A stretch of DNA of 64,000 bases from JAAOII01 sp965207705 (GTDB taxonomy: Bacteria > Pseudomonadota > Gammaproteobacteria > CBDBNL01 > JAAOII01), in assembly GCA_965207705.1 (NCBI GenBank), contig OZ242292.1, forward strand, positions 806,001 through 870,000, given 5' to 3'. How positions within the stretch are numbered: the stretch's first letter is position 1; each line of letters begins with the position of its first letter. A program made the position numbers and the translations under genes. A model generated the notes under the pieces. The model did no database searches and was not told the origin of the DNA. It saw nothing but the letters and a program-made list of their open reading frames with translations. Shown here piece after piece: positions 47,823 through 57,252 of the stretch.

Positions 47823-49118
47823 ATGATTAAAGAAATTAAAAACTTTGACCCTGACTTATCCAGGGCAATTGAAAATGAAAAAACTCGGCAAGAGCAAGAA
47901 ATTGAACTTATTGCTTCTGAGAATTATGTGAGCCCCTACGTCCTAGAAGCCCAAGGGAGTGTTCTTACAAATAAGTATGCCGAAGGTTATCCTGGCAAAA
48001 GATACTATGGCGGCTGTGAGCATGTTGATGTTGTTGAGCAGCTGGCAATTGACCGAGTCAAAGAGCTATTCGGCGCCGACTATGCCAATGTGCAGCCCCA
48101 TTCTGGTTCGCAAGCCAATGGCGCGGTATTCCTGGCGCTGCTTGAGGCAGGTGATACTGTCATGGGAATGAAGGTGTCCGAAGGAGGACATTTTAGTCAT
48201 GGCGCCAAGTTCAGTTTTTCTGGCAAAACTTATAATTCTGTGTTTTATGGAGTGGATAGTGATTGCATGCTGGACTATGACGCTATGCGCGCCAATGCCC
48301 GCAAGCATAAACCCAAAATGATAATCGGTGGTTTTTCCGCTTATTCACGCACCGTGGATTGGGCTATAATGCGAGAAATCGCTGATGAAGTTGGCGCTTA
48401 TCTCTTAGCGGACATGGCGCATATAGCGGACATGGCGCATATAGCGGGCTTGGTAGCTGCAGGGCTTCACCCCAATCCGTTACCGCACGCTCATGTTGTT
48501 ACCAGCACTACCCATAAAACTCTACGCGGTCCGCGTGGCGGCATAATTCTTACCAAAGGACAACCAGAGGTAAGTAAGAAGATTAATAGCGCAGTATTCC
48601 CTGGCATGCAAGGAGGTCCTTTGATGCATGTTATAGCCGCTAAAGCAATAGCATTTAAAGAAGCGCTAAGCGAGGATTTTGTGGAGTATCAAAAGCAGGT
48701 GATAAAAAACTCTGCTACTCTGGCAAATAAAATTCAACAGCGCGGATATAAGATAGTGTCTGGCGGCACTGATAACCATTTGATGATGATAGACCTTACT
48801 CCACAAGGATTAACTGGCAAGCAGGTTTATGATGTTCTCAGCCCCGCTCATATAACGGTTAACAAGTATGCAATTCCCAATGACCCGCAGCCACTACTTA
48901 TCACCAGCGGTATAAGGGTGGGTAGCCCTGCTTGCACAACCCGCGGCTTCAAAGAAGCGGAGTTTAATCAGATTGGCGACTGGATTTGCGATTTGATAGA
49001 CAACATAGAAGACGAATCCGAGATAACCAGAGTCCGTTCCGAAGTGATAGAACTCTGCAATCAATATCCAGTGTATACGCAAGAATTACTTCCCTTCTCT
49101 AAGGTAGCTTGCGGGTAA
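47823..49118 (+). CDS. glyA: Serine hydroxymethyltransferase, with active-site duplication
   Basis: PLP enzyme of 431 residues that interconverts serine and glycine and loads tetrahydrofolate. The N-terminus ([21 protein letters not shown]), [10 protein letters not shown], the PLP-lysine motif '[14 protein letters not shown]' and the C-terminal [12 protein letters not shown] are normal. The region that normally reads [11 protein letters not shown] instead reads [17 protein letters not shown]. An 18-base perfect tandem repeat (48408-48425 and 48426-48443) adds six residues beside the Asp that holds the PLP ring nitrogen. The reading frame is kept. Activity cannot be predicted. Confidence 0.95.
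   Translation: MIKEIKNFDPDLSRAIENEKTRQEQEIELIASENYVSPYVLEAQGSVLTNKYAEGYPGKRYYGGCEHVDVVEQLAIDRVKELFGADYANVQPHSGSQANGAVFLALLEAGDTVMGMKVSEGGHFSHGAKFSFSGKTYNSVFYGVDSDCMLDYDAMRANARKHKPKMIIGGFSAYSRTVDWAIMREIADEVGAYLLADMAHIADMAHIAGLVAAGLHPNPLPHAHVVTSTTHKTLRGPRGGIILTKGQPEVSKKINSAVFPGMQGGPLMHVIAAKAIAFKEALSEDFVEYQKQVIKNSATLANKIQQRGYKIVSGGTDNHLMMIDLTPQGLTGKQVYDVLSPAHITVNKYAIPNDPQPLLITSGIRVGSPACTTRGFKEAEFNQIGDWICDLIDNIEDESEITRVRSEVIELCNQYPVYTQELLPFSKVACG
48408..48443 (+). repeat. 18-bp perfect tandem duplication inside glyA
   Basis: The unit gcggacatggcgcatata occurs twice in direct succession and is followed by gcggg. It is in frame and duplicates the residues A-D-M-A-H-I of the SHMT active site. Confidence 0.95.
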
Positions 49119-49178
49119 ATAATAGATAAATAATCTAACGGAAGCTATAACCCAACCTATAACTAAGCTTGCAGGATT

Positions 49179-49205
49179 GTAGAGGTGAGAGATACTCGCC
49201 TCTAC
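49179..49205. terminator. Hairpin between convergent glyA and lipoprotein gene
   Basis: GTAGAGGTGAG (49179-49189) pairs with CTCGCCTCTAC (49195-49205) over 11 positions with one G-T pair and a 5-base loop. There is no T run, but the position between convergent genes suits a bidirectional terminator. Confidence 0.55.
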
Positions 49206-49263
49206 TATGCCATCCCCTTCTATTCCCCCCCTTTCATACCTCCCGCGGCGGGGAATTGTTAGT

Positions 49264-51285
49264 TTAAAGTGGTGGAAGATGAAACAACGTCGGGAGGTCG
49301 GCATCCGTGCCAAAGTCCCATATACTCTCATCCCAGTTAGAAGTTGCAGCATTTAAGCTGCGCAATTCATCAACCTTCTTATAAACACCATATATATTAT
49401 TAAAACCCTCTATATTACCACCCCCTATATTATCACCCCCTTGTGAAGATTCACGGCTGGCACTGTAATAACATTTATTAAACAGATTATTGCTCACGTC
49501 TCTGGCAGTCAATCCGCCAGTATAAGCCTCAGCAGGAACTGCAGAAGTAGAGGATATAGTTCCCTCAACCAATGCATAAGAACTGCTTATTGGAGTATTA
49601 GTACCAACATAGCCAATTAAGCCCGCTGCATAAGAATATAAGAAAGAAGAAGAAGATATATCACCCCCAACTATCGCATAAGAATTGCTTATTGGATTAT
49701 TACTACCAGCATAGCCAGCTAACCCGCCAGCATAAGCATAAGCACCATCAACATTAGGAGCAGTAGAATATATAGCACCACCAACTACTGCATAAGACCT
49801 GCTAATAGGGCTCTTATAGGACCTAGCAACTAATCCTCCAGAATGGGAAGAAGAATAGATGTTGCCTGTAACCAATGCATAAGAATTAATTATTCGGCTA
49901 TGATCAGCAGTGCCAGCCAGCCCTCCAGAAGCAAAAGCAGAAGATATATCACCTTCAACTATTGCATGAGAATTACTAATTGGACTGCCACCAAGAACAC
50001 CAACAGCACCCGCCAATCCGCCAGAAGTCCCATCAGAAGATATATTGCCTGCAACTACCGCATAAGAATTACTAATCGGACTGCCACTGGCAGAGCCAAC
50101 CAATCCGCCAGAATGAGCGAAAGCATGCACATTGCCCATAATAACTGCAGAAGAATTGCTAATCCGACTACCGCCTCCGATTCTGCCAGCTATGCCCCCA
50201 GCATAAGTAGCAGACGATATATCGCCAATTACAACTCCAAGATTACTTATGCTAGCGCCATCCACATCGCCAAAAAGACCCCCAAATTCATAGTCCGAAA
50301 CAGTTACCCCGCTTATATTGTAACCATTGCCCTCAAAACTGCCAGTAAATGGGTCATATAATGATTCGCCAATTGGACGCCAATTGGGTATGGCGGATAG
50401 GTCTATATTTGTAGTTAAAACATAGTCGTCAGCTAAAGTGGTCTGATTATCACCAATAGCTGCCAGTTCGGTAGCATTGTTGATAGTTCTTATATCCCTA
50501 GTGGTAGCAGATATGCTAACAAAATCTGAGCAGCTGGATGAATCGCATACTCTAACACGGTAAGTATATTCGGTGGTGGGCAATAGACCGCTGGCAATAT
50601 AACTATTTCCGCGATAGCTAACAGTAGTAACTAACCCACTGCTATCATACACTTCATAATATGCATGACGACCCATCCACACCCTCTTCCATAATAGTTC
50701 TATGGAATAAGCGCCATGTGCTACAGTAGTAACTATAGGAACGGGAGGGGCTGGTAGATATGGGGGAGTAGTTTCAGGGGAAGTAGTTTCAGGAGAAGTG
50801 CTTTCAGGAGAAGTAGTTTCAGGGGAAGTGGTTTCAGGAGAAGTGCTTTCAGGAGAAGTGCTTTCAGGAGAAGCAGTTTCAGGAGAAGTAGTTTCAGGGG
50901 AAGCAGTGTCAGGAGAAGTAGTTTCAGAGGAAGCAGTGTCAGGAGAAGTAGTTTCAGGAGAAGTGGTTTCAGGGGAAGCAGTTTCAGGGGAAGCAGTTTC
51001 AGGGGAAGCAGAATCAGGGGAAGCAGAATCAGGGGAAGCAGAATCAGGGGAAGCAGTTTCAGGGGAAGCAGAATCAGGGGAAGCAGAATCAGGGGAAGCA
51101 GTTTCAGGGGAAGCAGAATCAGGGGAAGCAGAATCAGGGGAAGCAGAATCAGGGGAAGCAGTTAAAGAAGAGGCAATTAAATCATCGCTGCCTTCGCCCA
51201 CAACTAAAGTACAGGCACTTAGAGAAGAAAGAACTATAGCAGCTATAAAAAAAGTTATGTTCCGCTTTACTGTGCTATATAACAT
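49264..51285 (-). CDS. Surface lipoprotein with pentapeptide (SPDSA/SPETT) stalk, FnIII-like and GLUG repeats
   Basis: Large exported lipoprotein, about 673 residues from the ATG at 51285, which gives a good signal and lipobox (VLSSLSAC). The in-frame ATG at 51411 would add 42 residues and an unusually long n-region. After the lipid anchor come 26 consecutive five-residue repeats, S-P-(D/E)-(S/T)-(A/T), then PPYLPAPPVP. A fibronectin type III-like domain follows (about 215-300, TEYTYRVRVCDSSSCSDFVSISATT), then about nine GLUG-type repeats ('GGLAGxxGxSPISNSYAxVxGxIxS'). This fits a stalk plus beta-helix adhesin. Function is inferred from architecture. Confidence 0.8.
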   Translation of the reverse strand: MLYSTVKRNITFFIAAIVLSSLSACTLVVGEGSDDLIASSLTASPDSASPDSASPDSASPETASPDSASPDSASPETASPDSASPDSASPDSASPETASPETASPETTSPETTSPDTASSETTSPDTASPETTSPETASPESTSPESTSPETTSPETTSPESTSPETTSPETTPPYLPAPPVPIVTTVAHGAYSIELLWKRVWMGRHAYYEVYDSSGLVTTVSYRGNSYIASGLLPTTEYTYRVRVCDSSSCSDFVSISATTRDIRTINNATELAAIGDNQTTLADDYVLTTNIDLSAIPNWRPIGESLYDPFTGSFEGNGYNISGVTVSDYEFGGLFGDVDGASISNLGVVIGDISSATYAGGIAGRIGGGSRISNSSAVIMGNVHAFAHSGGLVGSASGSPISNSYAVVAGNISSDGTSGGLAGAVGVLGGSPISNSHAIVEGDISSAFASGGLAGTADHSRIINSYALVTGNIYSSSHSGGLVARSYKSPISRSYAVVGGAIYSTAPNVDGAYAYAGGLAGYAGSNNPISNSYAIVGGDISSSSFLYSYAAGLIGYVGTNTPISSSYALVEGTISSTSAVPAEAYTGGLTARDVSNNLFNKCYYSASRESSQGGDNIGGGNIEGFNNIYGVYKKVDELRSLNAATSNWDESIWDFGTDADLPTLFHLPPL
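50772..51161 (-). repeat. 15-bp tandem repeats encoding a pentapeptide stalk
   Basis: About 26 copies of a 15-base unit (tcaggggaagcagaa and variants on the plus strand) encode SPDSA, SPETA, SPETT, SPEST and SPDTA. The unit is a multiple of three, so copy-number change alters stalk length without frameshift. Copies nearest the signal peptide are almost identical and those further away more diverged. Confidence 0.92.
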
Positions 51286-51517
51286 GGATAACCTAGATGA
51301 TTTGGATAATCTGGATAATCTCAAGAATTTGACACAGAAATTGGGATTAGCAGCGGCAGAATTAAATCTGCGAAGATCGAAAGCAAGTGCTCTCTTAATA
51401 AAAATATTCATAATTTCAAATACCTGTTACTCACAGAACATACCCCCAATTAAACCCCTATTAATCTAAATTGAAGTAACACTAGAATTATAGCATTAAA
51501 AGGGTATTTTGGTTGAT

Positions 51518-52018
51518 TTATTGGAATTTCTTCTTTAGAGCGGCGGCAATGGTAGCGGGAACAAATTGAGATAGGTCGCCATTAAGCGAAGCAATTTCCC
51601 TTACCAAAGAAGATGATATATATGCCAAACCCTCATCAGGCATAAGAAACACAGTTTCAATTTGTGGATACATACGGCGATTTACATTCGCCAGTTGAAA
51701 TTCAAACTCAAAGTCGGTAACAGTTCGCAGACCGCGTAAAACAAAACGGGCATTGTTAGCACGCATAAAATCCACTAATAAACTATTGAAGCCCTGAGCT
51801 GTAACCCGCGATTGCAGTCCTTCGTCTTTTAGCACCTTTTCTATCATAGCAATTCTCTCCTCTACGGAGAACAAGGTCTTCTTGGGACCTTCCGCCACTG
51901 CGACTATGACATTGTCAAACAAGTTAACCGCGCGATGCAGTAAATCCAAGTGCCCCAGGGTTATCGGGTCAAAGGAACCTGGATAAATAAGGGTATTGTT
52001 AATAGGAGGAGGGTTCAT
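51518..52018 (-). CDS. coaD: Phosphopantetheine adenylyltransferase
   Basis: Penultimate enzyme of coenzyme A synthesis, 166 residues, normally a hexamer. Motifs are LIYPGSFDPITLGHLDLLHRA (T-x-GH nucleotidyltransferase site), 'LRGLRTVTDFEFEFQLANVNRRM' and YISSSLVREIA (the ISSS/T-x-VR loop). It follows gatB on the same strand with a gap of 32 bases; no rsmD adjoins it. Confidence 0.97.
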   Translation of the reverse strand: MNPPPINNTLIYPGSFDPITLGHLDLLHRAVNLFDNVIVAVAEGPKKTLFSVEERIAMIEKVLKDEGLQSRVTAQGFNSLLVDFMRANNARFVLRGLRTVTDFEFEFQLANVNRRMYPQIETVFLMPDEGLAYISSSLVREIASLNGDLSQFVPATIAAALKKKFQ

Positions 52019-52050
52019 AGTTATAATTCCATTAGCTGTAATTCTATAAT

Positions 52051-53493
52051 TTATTCTTTACCGCTTAGCGCTTTCAACAACAGGCGGTTAATAATGCTTG
52101 GGTCGCCGCGCCCTTGGGTTTCTTTCATCGCCTGCCCAACAAAGTACCCCATCAATTTATCCCTGCCGCCCCGATACTGCTCGGCTTGTTGTGGATTATT
52201 GGCAACAATCTCTGTAATAATTTTTTCCAGCTCACCTTCATCTGTAATTTGCGTCAGACCTTTCTTGCTAATTAATTCATCAACCTCTATAGAACTATCC
52301 TCCCATAGTTGTTGAAAAATATCCTTAGCTATCTTAGAGGATATAGTGCCATCCTCTATACGCGATAACAAAGTCCCAAGCTTCTCCGCCTTCAATGGCG
52401 ACTCTACAATGTTAAGGTTTTGTTTGTTCAATGCCCCCAGTAGTTCACTAGTCACCCAGCCGCTTGCCAGCTTGCTATTTTTACATTGACCTTGAACGAC
52501 TTCATAATAATCGGCAAGTTCTTTTTGTGTTGCCAATAGCTCGGCATCATAATCAGTTAATCCATATTCTTTAACAAACCTTTCCTGCTTGGCTTGCGGC
52601 AGTTCCACCATATCAGCGCGTATTTGCTCAACCAGCTCAGCGCTAATATCAACGGGCAGCAAATCTGGGTCGGGAAAGTAGCGATAATCATGCGCTTCCT
52701 CCTTGCTACGCATTGAACGGGTCTCATCTTTTTCAGAATCATACAACCTGGTCTCCTGCACCACCTCTTTACCGTCCTCAAGCAAAGCAACCTGCCGTGC
52801 CACCTCATAATGAATTGCTTTTTCCACAAAGCGATACGAATTCACATTCTTCACTTCAGCTCGTGTGCCAAACTCCGCTGCCCCTTTATGCCTAATAGAT
52901 ACATTGACATCGCAGCGCATTGAACCCTGCGACATATCTCCATCGGAAATACCGAGATAGCGCACTAAAATATTCACTGCTTTCAAGTAGGCAACCACCT
53001 CTTCCGCCGAGCGTAAATCTGGCTCGGAAACAATTTCCATCAAAGGAGTCCCAGCGCGATTGTAATCTATTCCACTCATCCCATGAAAATCTTCATGCAG
53101 AGATTTACCGGCATCTTCCTCTAAATGAGCGCGCGTTACGCCAATAATCTTATCCCCCGCAGATGTTGTTATCTTCAACTCTCCCGTCTCAACTGTGGGA
53201 AACTCCAGCTGGGATATCTGATAGCCCTTAGACAAATCAGGGTAAAAATAATTCTTGCGCACAAACTGATTTATATGATTTATATTGGCATTGATAGCCA
53301 AGCCAAACTTAATTGCCATGCTTATTGCCTCTCCGTTTGTCACTGGCAAGGTGCCAGGCAATGCCAAATCCACCGCGCATGCTTGAGTATTCGGCGCAGC
53401 TCCATAAGCGGTTGCCGCCCCCGAGAACATTTTAGATTTAGTCGCCAGCTGGATATGCACCTCCAGCCCTATTACAGTTTCCCAATCAGTCAT
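52051..53493 (-). CDS. gatB: Asp/Glu-tRNA amidotransferase subunit B
   Basis: Subunit of GatCAB that binds mischarged Asp-tRNA(Asn) or Glu-tRNA(Gln) and activates it for amidation. It has 480 residues. Motifs are '[21 protein letters not shown]', the '[11 protein letters not shown]' and '[17 protein letters not shown]' blocks, '[11 protein letters not shown]' and a C-terminal YqeY-like helical domain ending [16 protein letters not shown]. It lies one base downstream of gatA. Presence of GatCAB suggests the organism lacks glutaminyl- and/or asparaginyl-tRNA synthetase. Confidence 0.97.
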   Translation of the reverse strand: MTDWETVIGLEVHIQLATKSKMFSGAATAYGAAPNTQACAVDLALPGTLPVTNGEAISMAIKFGLAINANINHINQFVRKNYFYPDLSKGYQISQLEFPTVETGELKITTSAGDKIIGVTRAHLEEDAGKSLHEDFHGMSGIDYNRAGTPLMEIVSEPDLRSAEEVVAYLKAVNILVRYLGISDGDMSQGSMRCDVNVSIRHKGAAEFGTRAEVKNVNSYRFVEKAIHYEVARQVALLEDGKEVVQETRLYDSEKDETRSMRSKEEAHDYRYFPDPDLLPVDISAELVEQIRADMVELPQAKQERFVKEYGLTDYDAELLATQKELADYYEVVQGQCKNSKLASGWVTSELLGALNKQNLNIVESPLKAEKLGTLLSRIEDGTISSKIAKDIFQQLWEDSSIEVDELISKKGLTQITDEGELEKIITEIVANNPQQAEQYRGGRDKLMGYFVGQAMKETQGRGDPSIINRLLLKALSGKE

Positions 53494-53494
53494 A

Positions 53495-55081
53495 TTATGT
53501 TTGCTCTCCGCCTCTATTAGCAGGGCTCGCAGACGAGCCGTTAGCAGGACTATTAGACGGACTGCTCGGCTGCATAGTATGCCAGTCGGTCATGGACTGA
53601 TACGCATGCGCAGTTGTCAGCATCCTTCCTTCATCAAAATAATTCCCCAGTAATTGCATCCCCACTGGCATATCATCAACAAAGCCCATCGGCAAGGACA
53701 TAGCTGGCAAGCCAGCAAGATTAGCTGGCACAGTATATATATCTTGCAAGTACATAGAGACGGGATCTTTTTTCTCCCCCTTCTTGAATGCCACCGATGG
53801 AGTTACAGGTCCCGCTATCATATCAACCTGCTTAAATGCTTGAATAAAATCCTCTCTTATCATGCGTCTTATCTTCTGTGCTTGTAAATAATAGGCATCA
53901 TAGTAGCCAGTAGTCAGCACATAAGTCCCCAACAGAATTCGTTTTTTTACTTCATCGCCAAAACCCTCACTGCGTGTATTAACATAAAGGTCGCGTAGAT
54001 TCTTGGCATCCTTTGTCCTATAGCCGTAACGCACGCCGTCATAGCGCGCCAAGTTGGCAGACGCTTCAGCTAAGCCAATAGTATAGTAGCAAGGAATCGC
54101 ATAAGAAATATTAGGCAAGCTCAACGGTACAATCTCCGCCCCTGCCTCTTCCAGCACCGCAAGTGCTTTCTTTAATGTGGTAGCTATACGCTCATCAAGT
54201 TCTTTAGCAATAAACTCCTGCGGCAAGCCGATTTTCATATCTTTTAATTCTTTCCCCCCTGGTATTCCCCCCCCTTGTAATCCCTTAACCGATGCCTCAG
54301 TTATGGACTCCATGTAATTGGGAACGGCAACATCAGCGCAAGTGGAATCATTATCATCCGCACCGCTGATAACCTGTAAAACCTGCGCCACATCCTCAGC
54401 GCTAGTGGCAAAAATACCCGCTTGGTCTAAGGACGAAGCATAGGCAATCATCCCATAACGAGATACCCGCCCATAAGTTGGTTTAAATCCTGTGATGCCG
54501 CAAAATGATGCTGGCTGGCGCACCGAACCGCCTGTGTCAGTCCCCAATGCATAAGGGACAACTCGGGCGGCAACCGCCACAGCCGAACCACCAGAGGAAC
54601 CACCAGGCACTCTGGAAACATCCCAAGGGTTGGCAACCGCGCCATAATAACTATGCTCGTTAGAAGAGCCCATAGCAAATTCGTCTAAGTTGGTCTTGCC
54701 AATCATAACTCCTTGATTATGTTTAATCTTAGCCACTGCTGTAGCATCGTAAGGAGCAATAAAATTATCTAATATTAAAGAGGCACAAGAAGTCCGCACC
54801 CCCTTAGTGCAAAAAACATCCTTTACTGCATAAGGAACTCCTGATAGTAGGGGGGGGGGGGAGTCGGGGGAGGACGAAGATGAAGCGGCGCCAGCGTTCT
54901 TATCCGCATCGCGCGCCTGCTCTAATGCCTCATCGGCAGTTATGCCAATAAATAGATTATATTCTTGCTGCGCCTTCTCAGCTTTTTTCAACGCATCCTG
55001 AGCAAGCTCAACTGCGGAAACCTCACCTGAGGCAAGAGAGCGACTAATCTCAGCTATGCTGGAAACGGGGGAGTTTGTCAT
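53495..55081 (-). CDS. gatA: Asp/Glu-tRNA amidotransferase subunit A, with poly-G tract
   Basis: Amidase subunit of GatCAB; it frees ammonia from glutamine. It has 528 residues, longer than the usual ~485. The triad is intact: Lys in [10 protein letters not shown], cis-Ser in [14 protein letters not shown] and nucleophile in '[14 protein letters not shown]'. A Ser/Pro insert ([15 protein letters not shown], about residue 67-81) is coded partly by twelve G in a row (54850-54861, plus strand), and a second insert (GGGIPGGKE) by a G8 run. Both are in frame here, but a slip would kill an essential gene. The C-terminal tail repeats Ser/Pro/Asn. Confidence 0.95.
   Translation of the reverse strand: MTNSPVSSIAEISRSLASGEVSAVELAQDALKKAEKAQQEYNLFIGITADEALEQARDADKNAGAASSSSSPDSPPPLLSGVPYAVKDVFCTKGVRTSCASLILDNFIAPYDATAVAKIKHNQGVMIGKTNLDEFAMGSSNEHSYYGAVANPWDVSRVPGGSSGGSAVAVAARVVPYALGTDTGGSVRQPASFCGITGFKPTYGRVSRYGMIAYASSLDQAGIFATSAEDVAQVLQVISGADDNDSTCADVAVPNYMESITEASVKGLQGGGIPGGKELKDMKIGLPQEFIAKELDERIATTLKKALAVLEEAGAEIVPLSLPNISYAIPCYYTIGLAEASANLARYDGVRYGYRTKDAKNLRDLYVNTRSEGFGDEVKKRILLGTYVLTTGYYDAYYLQAQKIRRMIREDFIQAFKQVDMIAGPVTPSVAFKKGEKKDPVSMYLQDIYTVPANLAGLPAMSLPMGFVDDMPVGMQLLGNYFDEGRMLTTAHAYQSMTDWHTMQPSSPSNSPANGSSASPANRGGEQT
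54850..54861 (-). repeat. G12/C12 homopolymer in gatA
   Basis: Twelve consecutive G on the plus strand (C on the coding strand) encode Pro residues in a variable loop of GatA. The length is in frame in this assembly. Confidence 0.9.
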
Positions 55082-55138
55082 ATACGGGTCATATTACGGG
55101 GAACAGATTACAGGTCATAAGTTACAGGTTACAAGTAG

Positions 55139-55426
55139 CTATTCAACCACCTTAGGGACAAGATACAAGCCGGCTTCTGATGCAGGAGCATTTTTTTGCA
55201 ACTCTTCACGTTGATTCTTTTCAGTAACCTTATCTTCTCTTAGCCGTTGCATATCATCACGCGGGTTAGTCAGCGCTTCAACTCCTGTGGTGTCCACCTG
55301 TTGCAGCTGATCCAATAACCCAAGAATATTGGTTAAGTCCTGTTTAAATTCCTCTAAGGAATTATCGTCTATGTTTAACTTAGACAGTTCCAAGAGAGTT
55401 TTCATTTCCTGTTCGTTTATTGCCAT
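55139..55426 (-). CDS. gatC: Asp/Glu-tRNA amidotransferase subunit C
   Basis: Small scaffold subunit of GatCAB, 95 residues. The family pattern is complete: LLELSKLNIDDNSLEEFKQDLTNILGLLDQLQQVDTTGV and the C-terminal 'REDKVTEKNQREELQKNAPASEAGLYLVPKVVE'. It is first of the gatC-gatA-gatB-coaD series. Between gatC and gatA lie 57 bases containing two copies of 'ttacaggt'. Confidence 0.97.
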   Translation of the reverse strand: MAINEQEMKTLLELSKLNIDDNSLEEFKQDLTNILGLLDQLQQVDTTGVEALTNPRDDMQRLREDKVTEKNQREELQKNAPASEAGLYLVPKVVE

Positions 55427-55506
55427 GTTCGTCCGTTAGGTTTATTGCAGCGCATAACGGATTATAGCAAACTTTTCCACCCCTATTTCGTAAGATATGT
55501 ATATAT

Positions 55507-55577
55507 TAAGTGTGGGAGAGTCGCTTCCCTATGGCAATAGATTACCTAAGGGGTAAGAATTACTTTAAATGAAGTAC
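55507..55577. repeat. Direct repeat A, copy 1 (downstream of coiled-coil gene)
   Basis: About 70 bases (cgcttccctatggcaatag, then attacct and aggggtaagaattactttaaa) that recur almost unchanged at 56123-56193. Each copy covers the 3' end and downstream flank of a coiled-coil gene, which marks a tandem gene duplication. Confidence 0.9.
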
Positions 55578-56050
55578 TGAGTTATTATTTGGGCTACAAC
55601 TACTACAATTATGCCTACAGTTAAACCAATTTGTATAGTTATCATGGTATTAAATTTATTATCAATTTTTTGATCAAGCCGTTCAACAGAACTATCCATT
55701 TTTTGCTCGAGTCGCTCAACGGAACTATCAATCTTTTGGTCAAGTCGCTCAACAGAACTATCAATCTTTTGGTCGAGGTTGTCAACCTTATGGTCAATAT
55801 TTCCAATATCCTGTTTAAGTTCTGCAACGGAAATATCAACCTTATGATCGAGGTTTCCAATATCCTGTTTAAGTTCTACAACAGAGCTATCAATTTTTTG
55901 ATTTAATTGAATGTATTGCATAGAGTTCTTAGCGGATGCTTTTGCTGCCTTTTCCGCTGCTTCATCAGCAACACCAGCAGAACGCAGCGCATTATAAATC
56001 TCGGCGTTCATTAAATCTGAGTTTCTATTTTCGTAATTAGTTTCTTTCAT
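55565..56050 (-). CDS. Coiled-coil protein with C-terminal membrane anchor (hendecad repeats)
   Basis: Protein of 161 residues; I recognise only the general type (bacterial coiled-coil proteins of the DUF1640 kind). Residues 1-45 are helical and Ala-rich. The middle has two 18-residue units (ELKQDIGNxDHKVD) and three to four 11-residue units (IDSSVERLDQK), the latter a hendecad pattern of a straight or right-handed coiled coil. The end is one membrane helix (MITIQIGLTVGIIVVVVAQIITQYFI). DNA of the hendecads is a near-perfect 33-base tandem repeat. A truncated paralog follows at 56177. Function unknown. Confidence 0.7.
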   Translation of the reverse strand: MKETNYENRNSDLMNAEIYNALRSAGVADEAAEKAAKASAKNSMQYIQLNQKIDSSVVELKQDIGNLDHKVDISVAELKQDIGNIDHKVDNLDQKIDSSVERLDQKIDSSVERLEQKMDSSVERLDQKIDNKFNTMITIQIGLTVGIIVVVVAQIITQYFI

Positions 56051-56122
56051 AATTTATCTACTGTACGTATCTAAATTGTATATGGGTATTATACACCAAA
56101 AATCAACCCCTGCAATTAAGGT

Positions 56123-56193
56123 TAAAGTGCGGGGGAGTCGCTTCCCTATGGCAATAGATTACCTCAGGGGTAAGAATTACTTTAAAAGAAGTA
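56123..56193. repeat. Direct repeat A, copy 2
   Basis: Second copy of the 70-base block at 55507-55577, again at the 3' end of a coiled-coil gene (56177-56395). The two copies differ at only a few bases. Confidence 0.9.
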
Positions 56194-56395
56194 GAGCTAT
56201 TATATCAGCTACAACTAGTACAACTAAACCAATTAGTAGAGCATGAGTAGTATTAGATTTGTTGTCAATCTTTTGCTCAAGTCGCTTAAAAGAACTATCA
56301 ATCTTTTGCCCAAGTTGCTCAACCTTATGGTCAAGCTTTCCAATATCCTGTTTAAGTTCTGCAACAGAGCTATCAACCTTTTGATTTAATTGCAT
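56177..56395 (-). pseudogene. 5'-truncated paralog of the coiled-coil membrane protein
   Basis: 72 residues, from MQLNQKVDSSVAELKQDIG to a C-terminal membrane helix, colinear with residues about 50-161 of the 55565 protein but with fewer repeat units. Its N-terminal ~48 residues are missing: upstream of 'aactctatgcaat' homology stops and the 3' end of the dam gene begins. The internal ATG might still allow translation of a short protein. It is best read as a gene cut by insertion of the methylase gene. Confidence 0.65.
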
Positions 56396-57252
56396 AGAGT
56401 TCTTGATGGATATTTTTGCGGATCATGTTCCAATAGGTCATTTGTTCTTAGCGGGTGATTGGATATTAATAATTCTTTACCTATGCCAGCATTATTCTGT
56501 TTGTAATTATTCATACCATATTGCAAGTCCCACTCAAGTGTGTAGAAATCCTTATACAGGTCTCTAATAAAGTCCGAGTTGTCATAAGTCATTAAGAACT
56601 TATGCTTGGTGTCTTTCAAGGCACTAAGCAAACTCAAGTGATCAAATCCAGTATGTAGAACTCCTTTCTTTCCATATAGTTTAGATTTAGTGGCAGAATG
56701 ATAGGGAGGGTCGAGGAATATAAAAACGTCTTTGCCGTCTGCTTTAATTATCTCCTCAAAACTGTAGGCAAAAAACTTGAAGTTATTTACTACATCATGG
56801 CTCTTTTTAAGGCGCTCTATTGAACTCACAGTAAATCGTTTCTGAAAAGCACCTTCGGAGTAACCGCCACTATCTACCACTCCTGAAAAACTAATTCTGT
56901 TTAATAAGAAAAAATCAATGCCTCTTTGTAGTTCTGACAAGTCGTCATTCCTTCTCTCAAGTATTTCTCTATACAGCTGCTTGCCGTTGCTGTAGGTTTG
57001 CTTAATGATAGTTATATCTTCGCATAACTGTTCTATATTATTCCTCACTGAGGTCCAAAAACAATATAGCTCATAGTTGAGGTCATTTGCCGTCAATTTA
57101 TTAGCTTTCCTGTATTGCTTTACATAGAATCCTATTGAACCTCCTCCAAAGAAGGGCTCTCTAAATTCTTTCATTTGCAAAGGAATATAATGAGCTAAAA
57201 AATTAACTGCACGGGACTTGCCGCCAGGGTATCTAAGAGGACTATTTATCAT
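56386..57252 (-). CDS. DNA adenine methylase (D12 class, Dam-like)
   Basis: N6-adenine DNA methyltransferase of 288 residues. Motif X/I is at the start (SPLRYPGGKSRAV; REPFFGGGSIGFYV) and the catalytic motif is DPPY in VFIFLDPPYHSATKS. Target is not readable; GATC is possible but not shown. The last seven or so residues (PSRTLCN) come from the neighbouring coiled-coil gene read in another frame, so the natural C-terminus appears replaced. No restriction endonuclease or very-short-patch gene adjoins, so it looks like an orphan methylase on a recently inserted fragment. Confidence 0.9.
   Translation of the reverse strand: MINSPLRYPGGKSRAVNFLAHYIPLQMKEFREPFFGGGSIGFYVKQYRKANKLTANDLNYELYCFWTSVRNNIEQLCEDITIIKQTYSNGKQLYREILERRNDDLSELQRGIDFFLLNRISFSGVVDSGGYSEGAFQKRFTVSSIERLKKSHDVVNNFKFFAYSFEEIIKADGKDVFIFLDPPYHSATKSKLYGKKGVLHTGFDHLSLLSALKDTKHKFLMTYDNSDFIRDLYKDFYTLEWDLQYGMNNYKQNNAGIGKELLISNHPLRTNDLLEHDPQKYPSRTLCN

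Noticed and set aside
50772..51161. CRISPR-like regular repeats
   Set aside because: The unit is 15 bases with no spacers and is fully coding; no cas genes are present.
50798..51469. A 223-residue plus-strand frame of SGEV/SGEA repeats
   Set aside because: Antisense of the pentapeptide repeat of the lipoprotein gene; the repeat keeps several frames open. The minus-strand frame has the signal peptide and domains.
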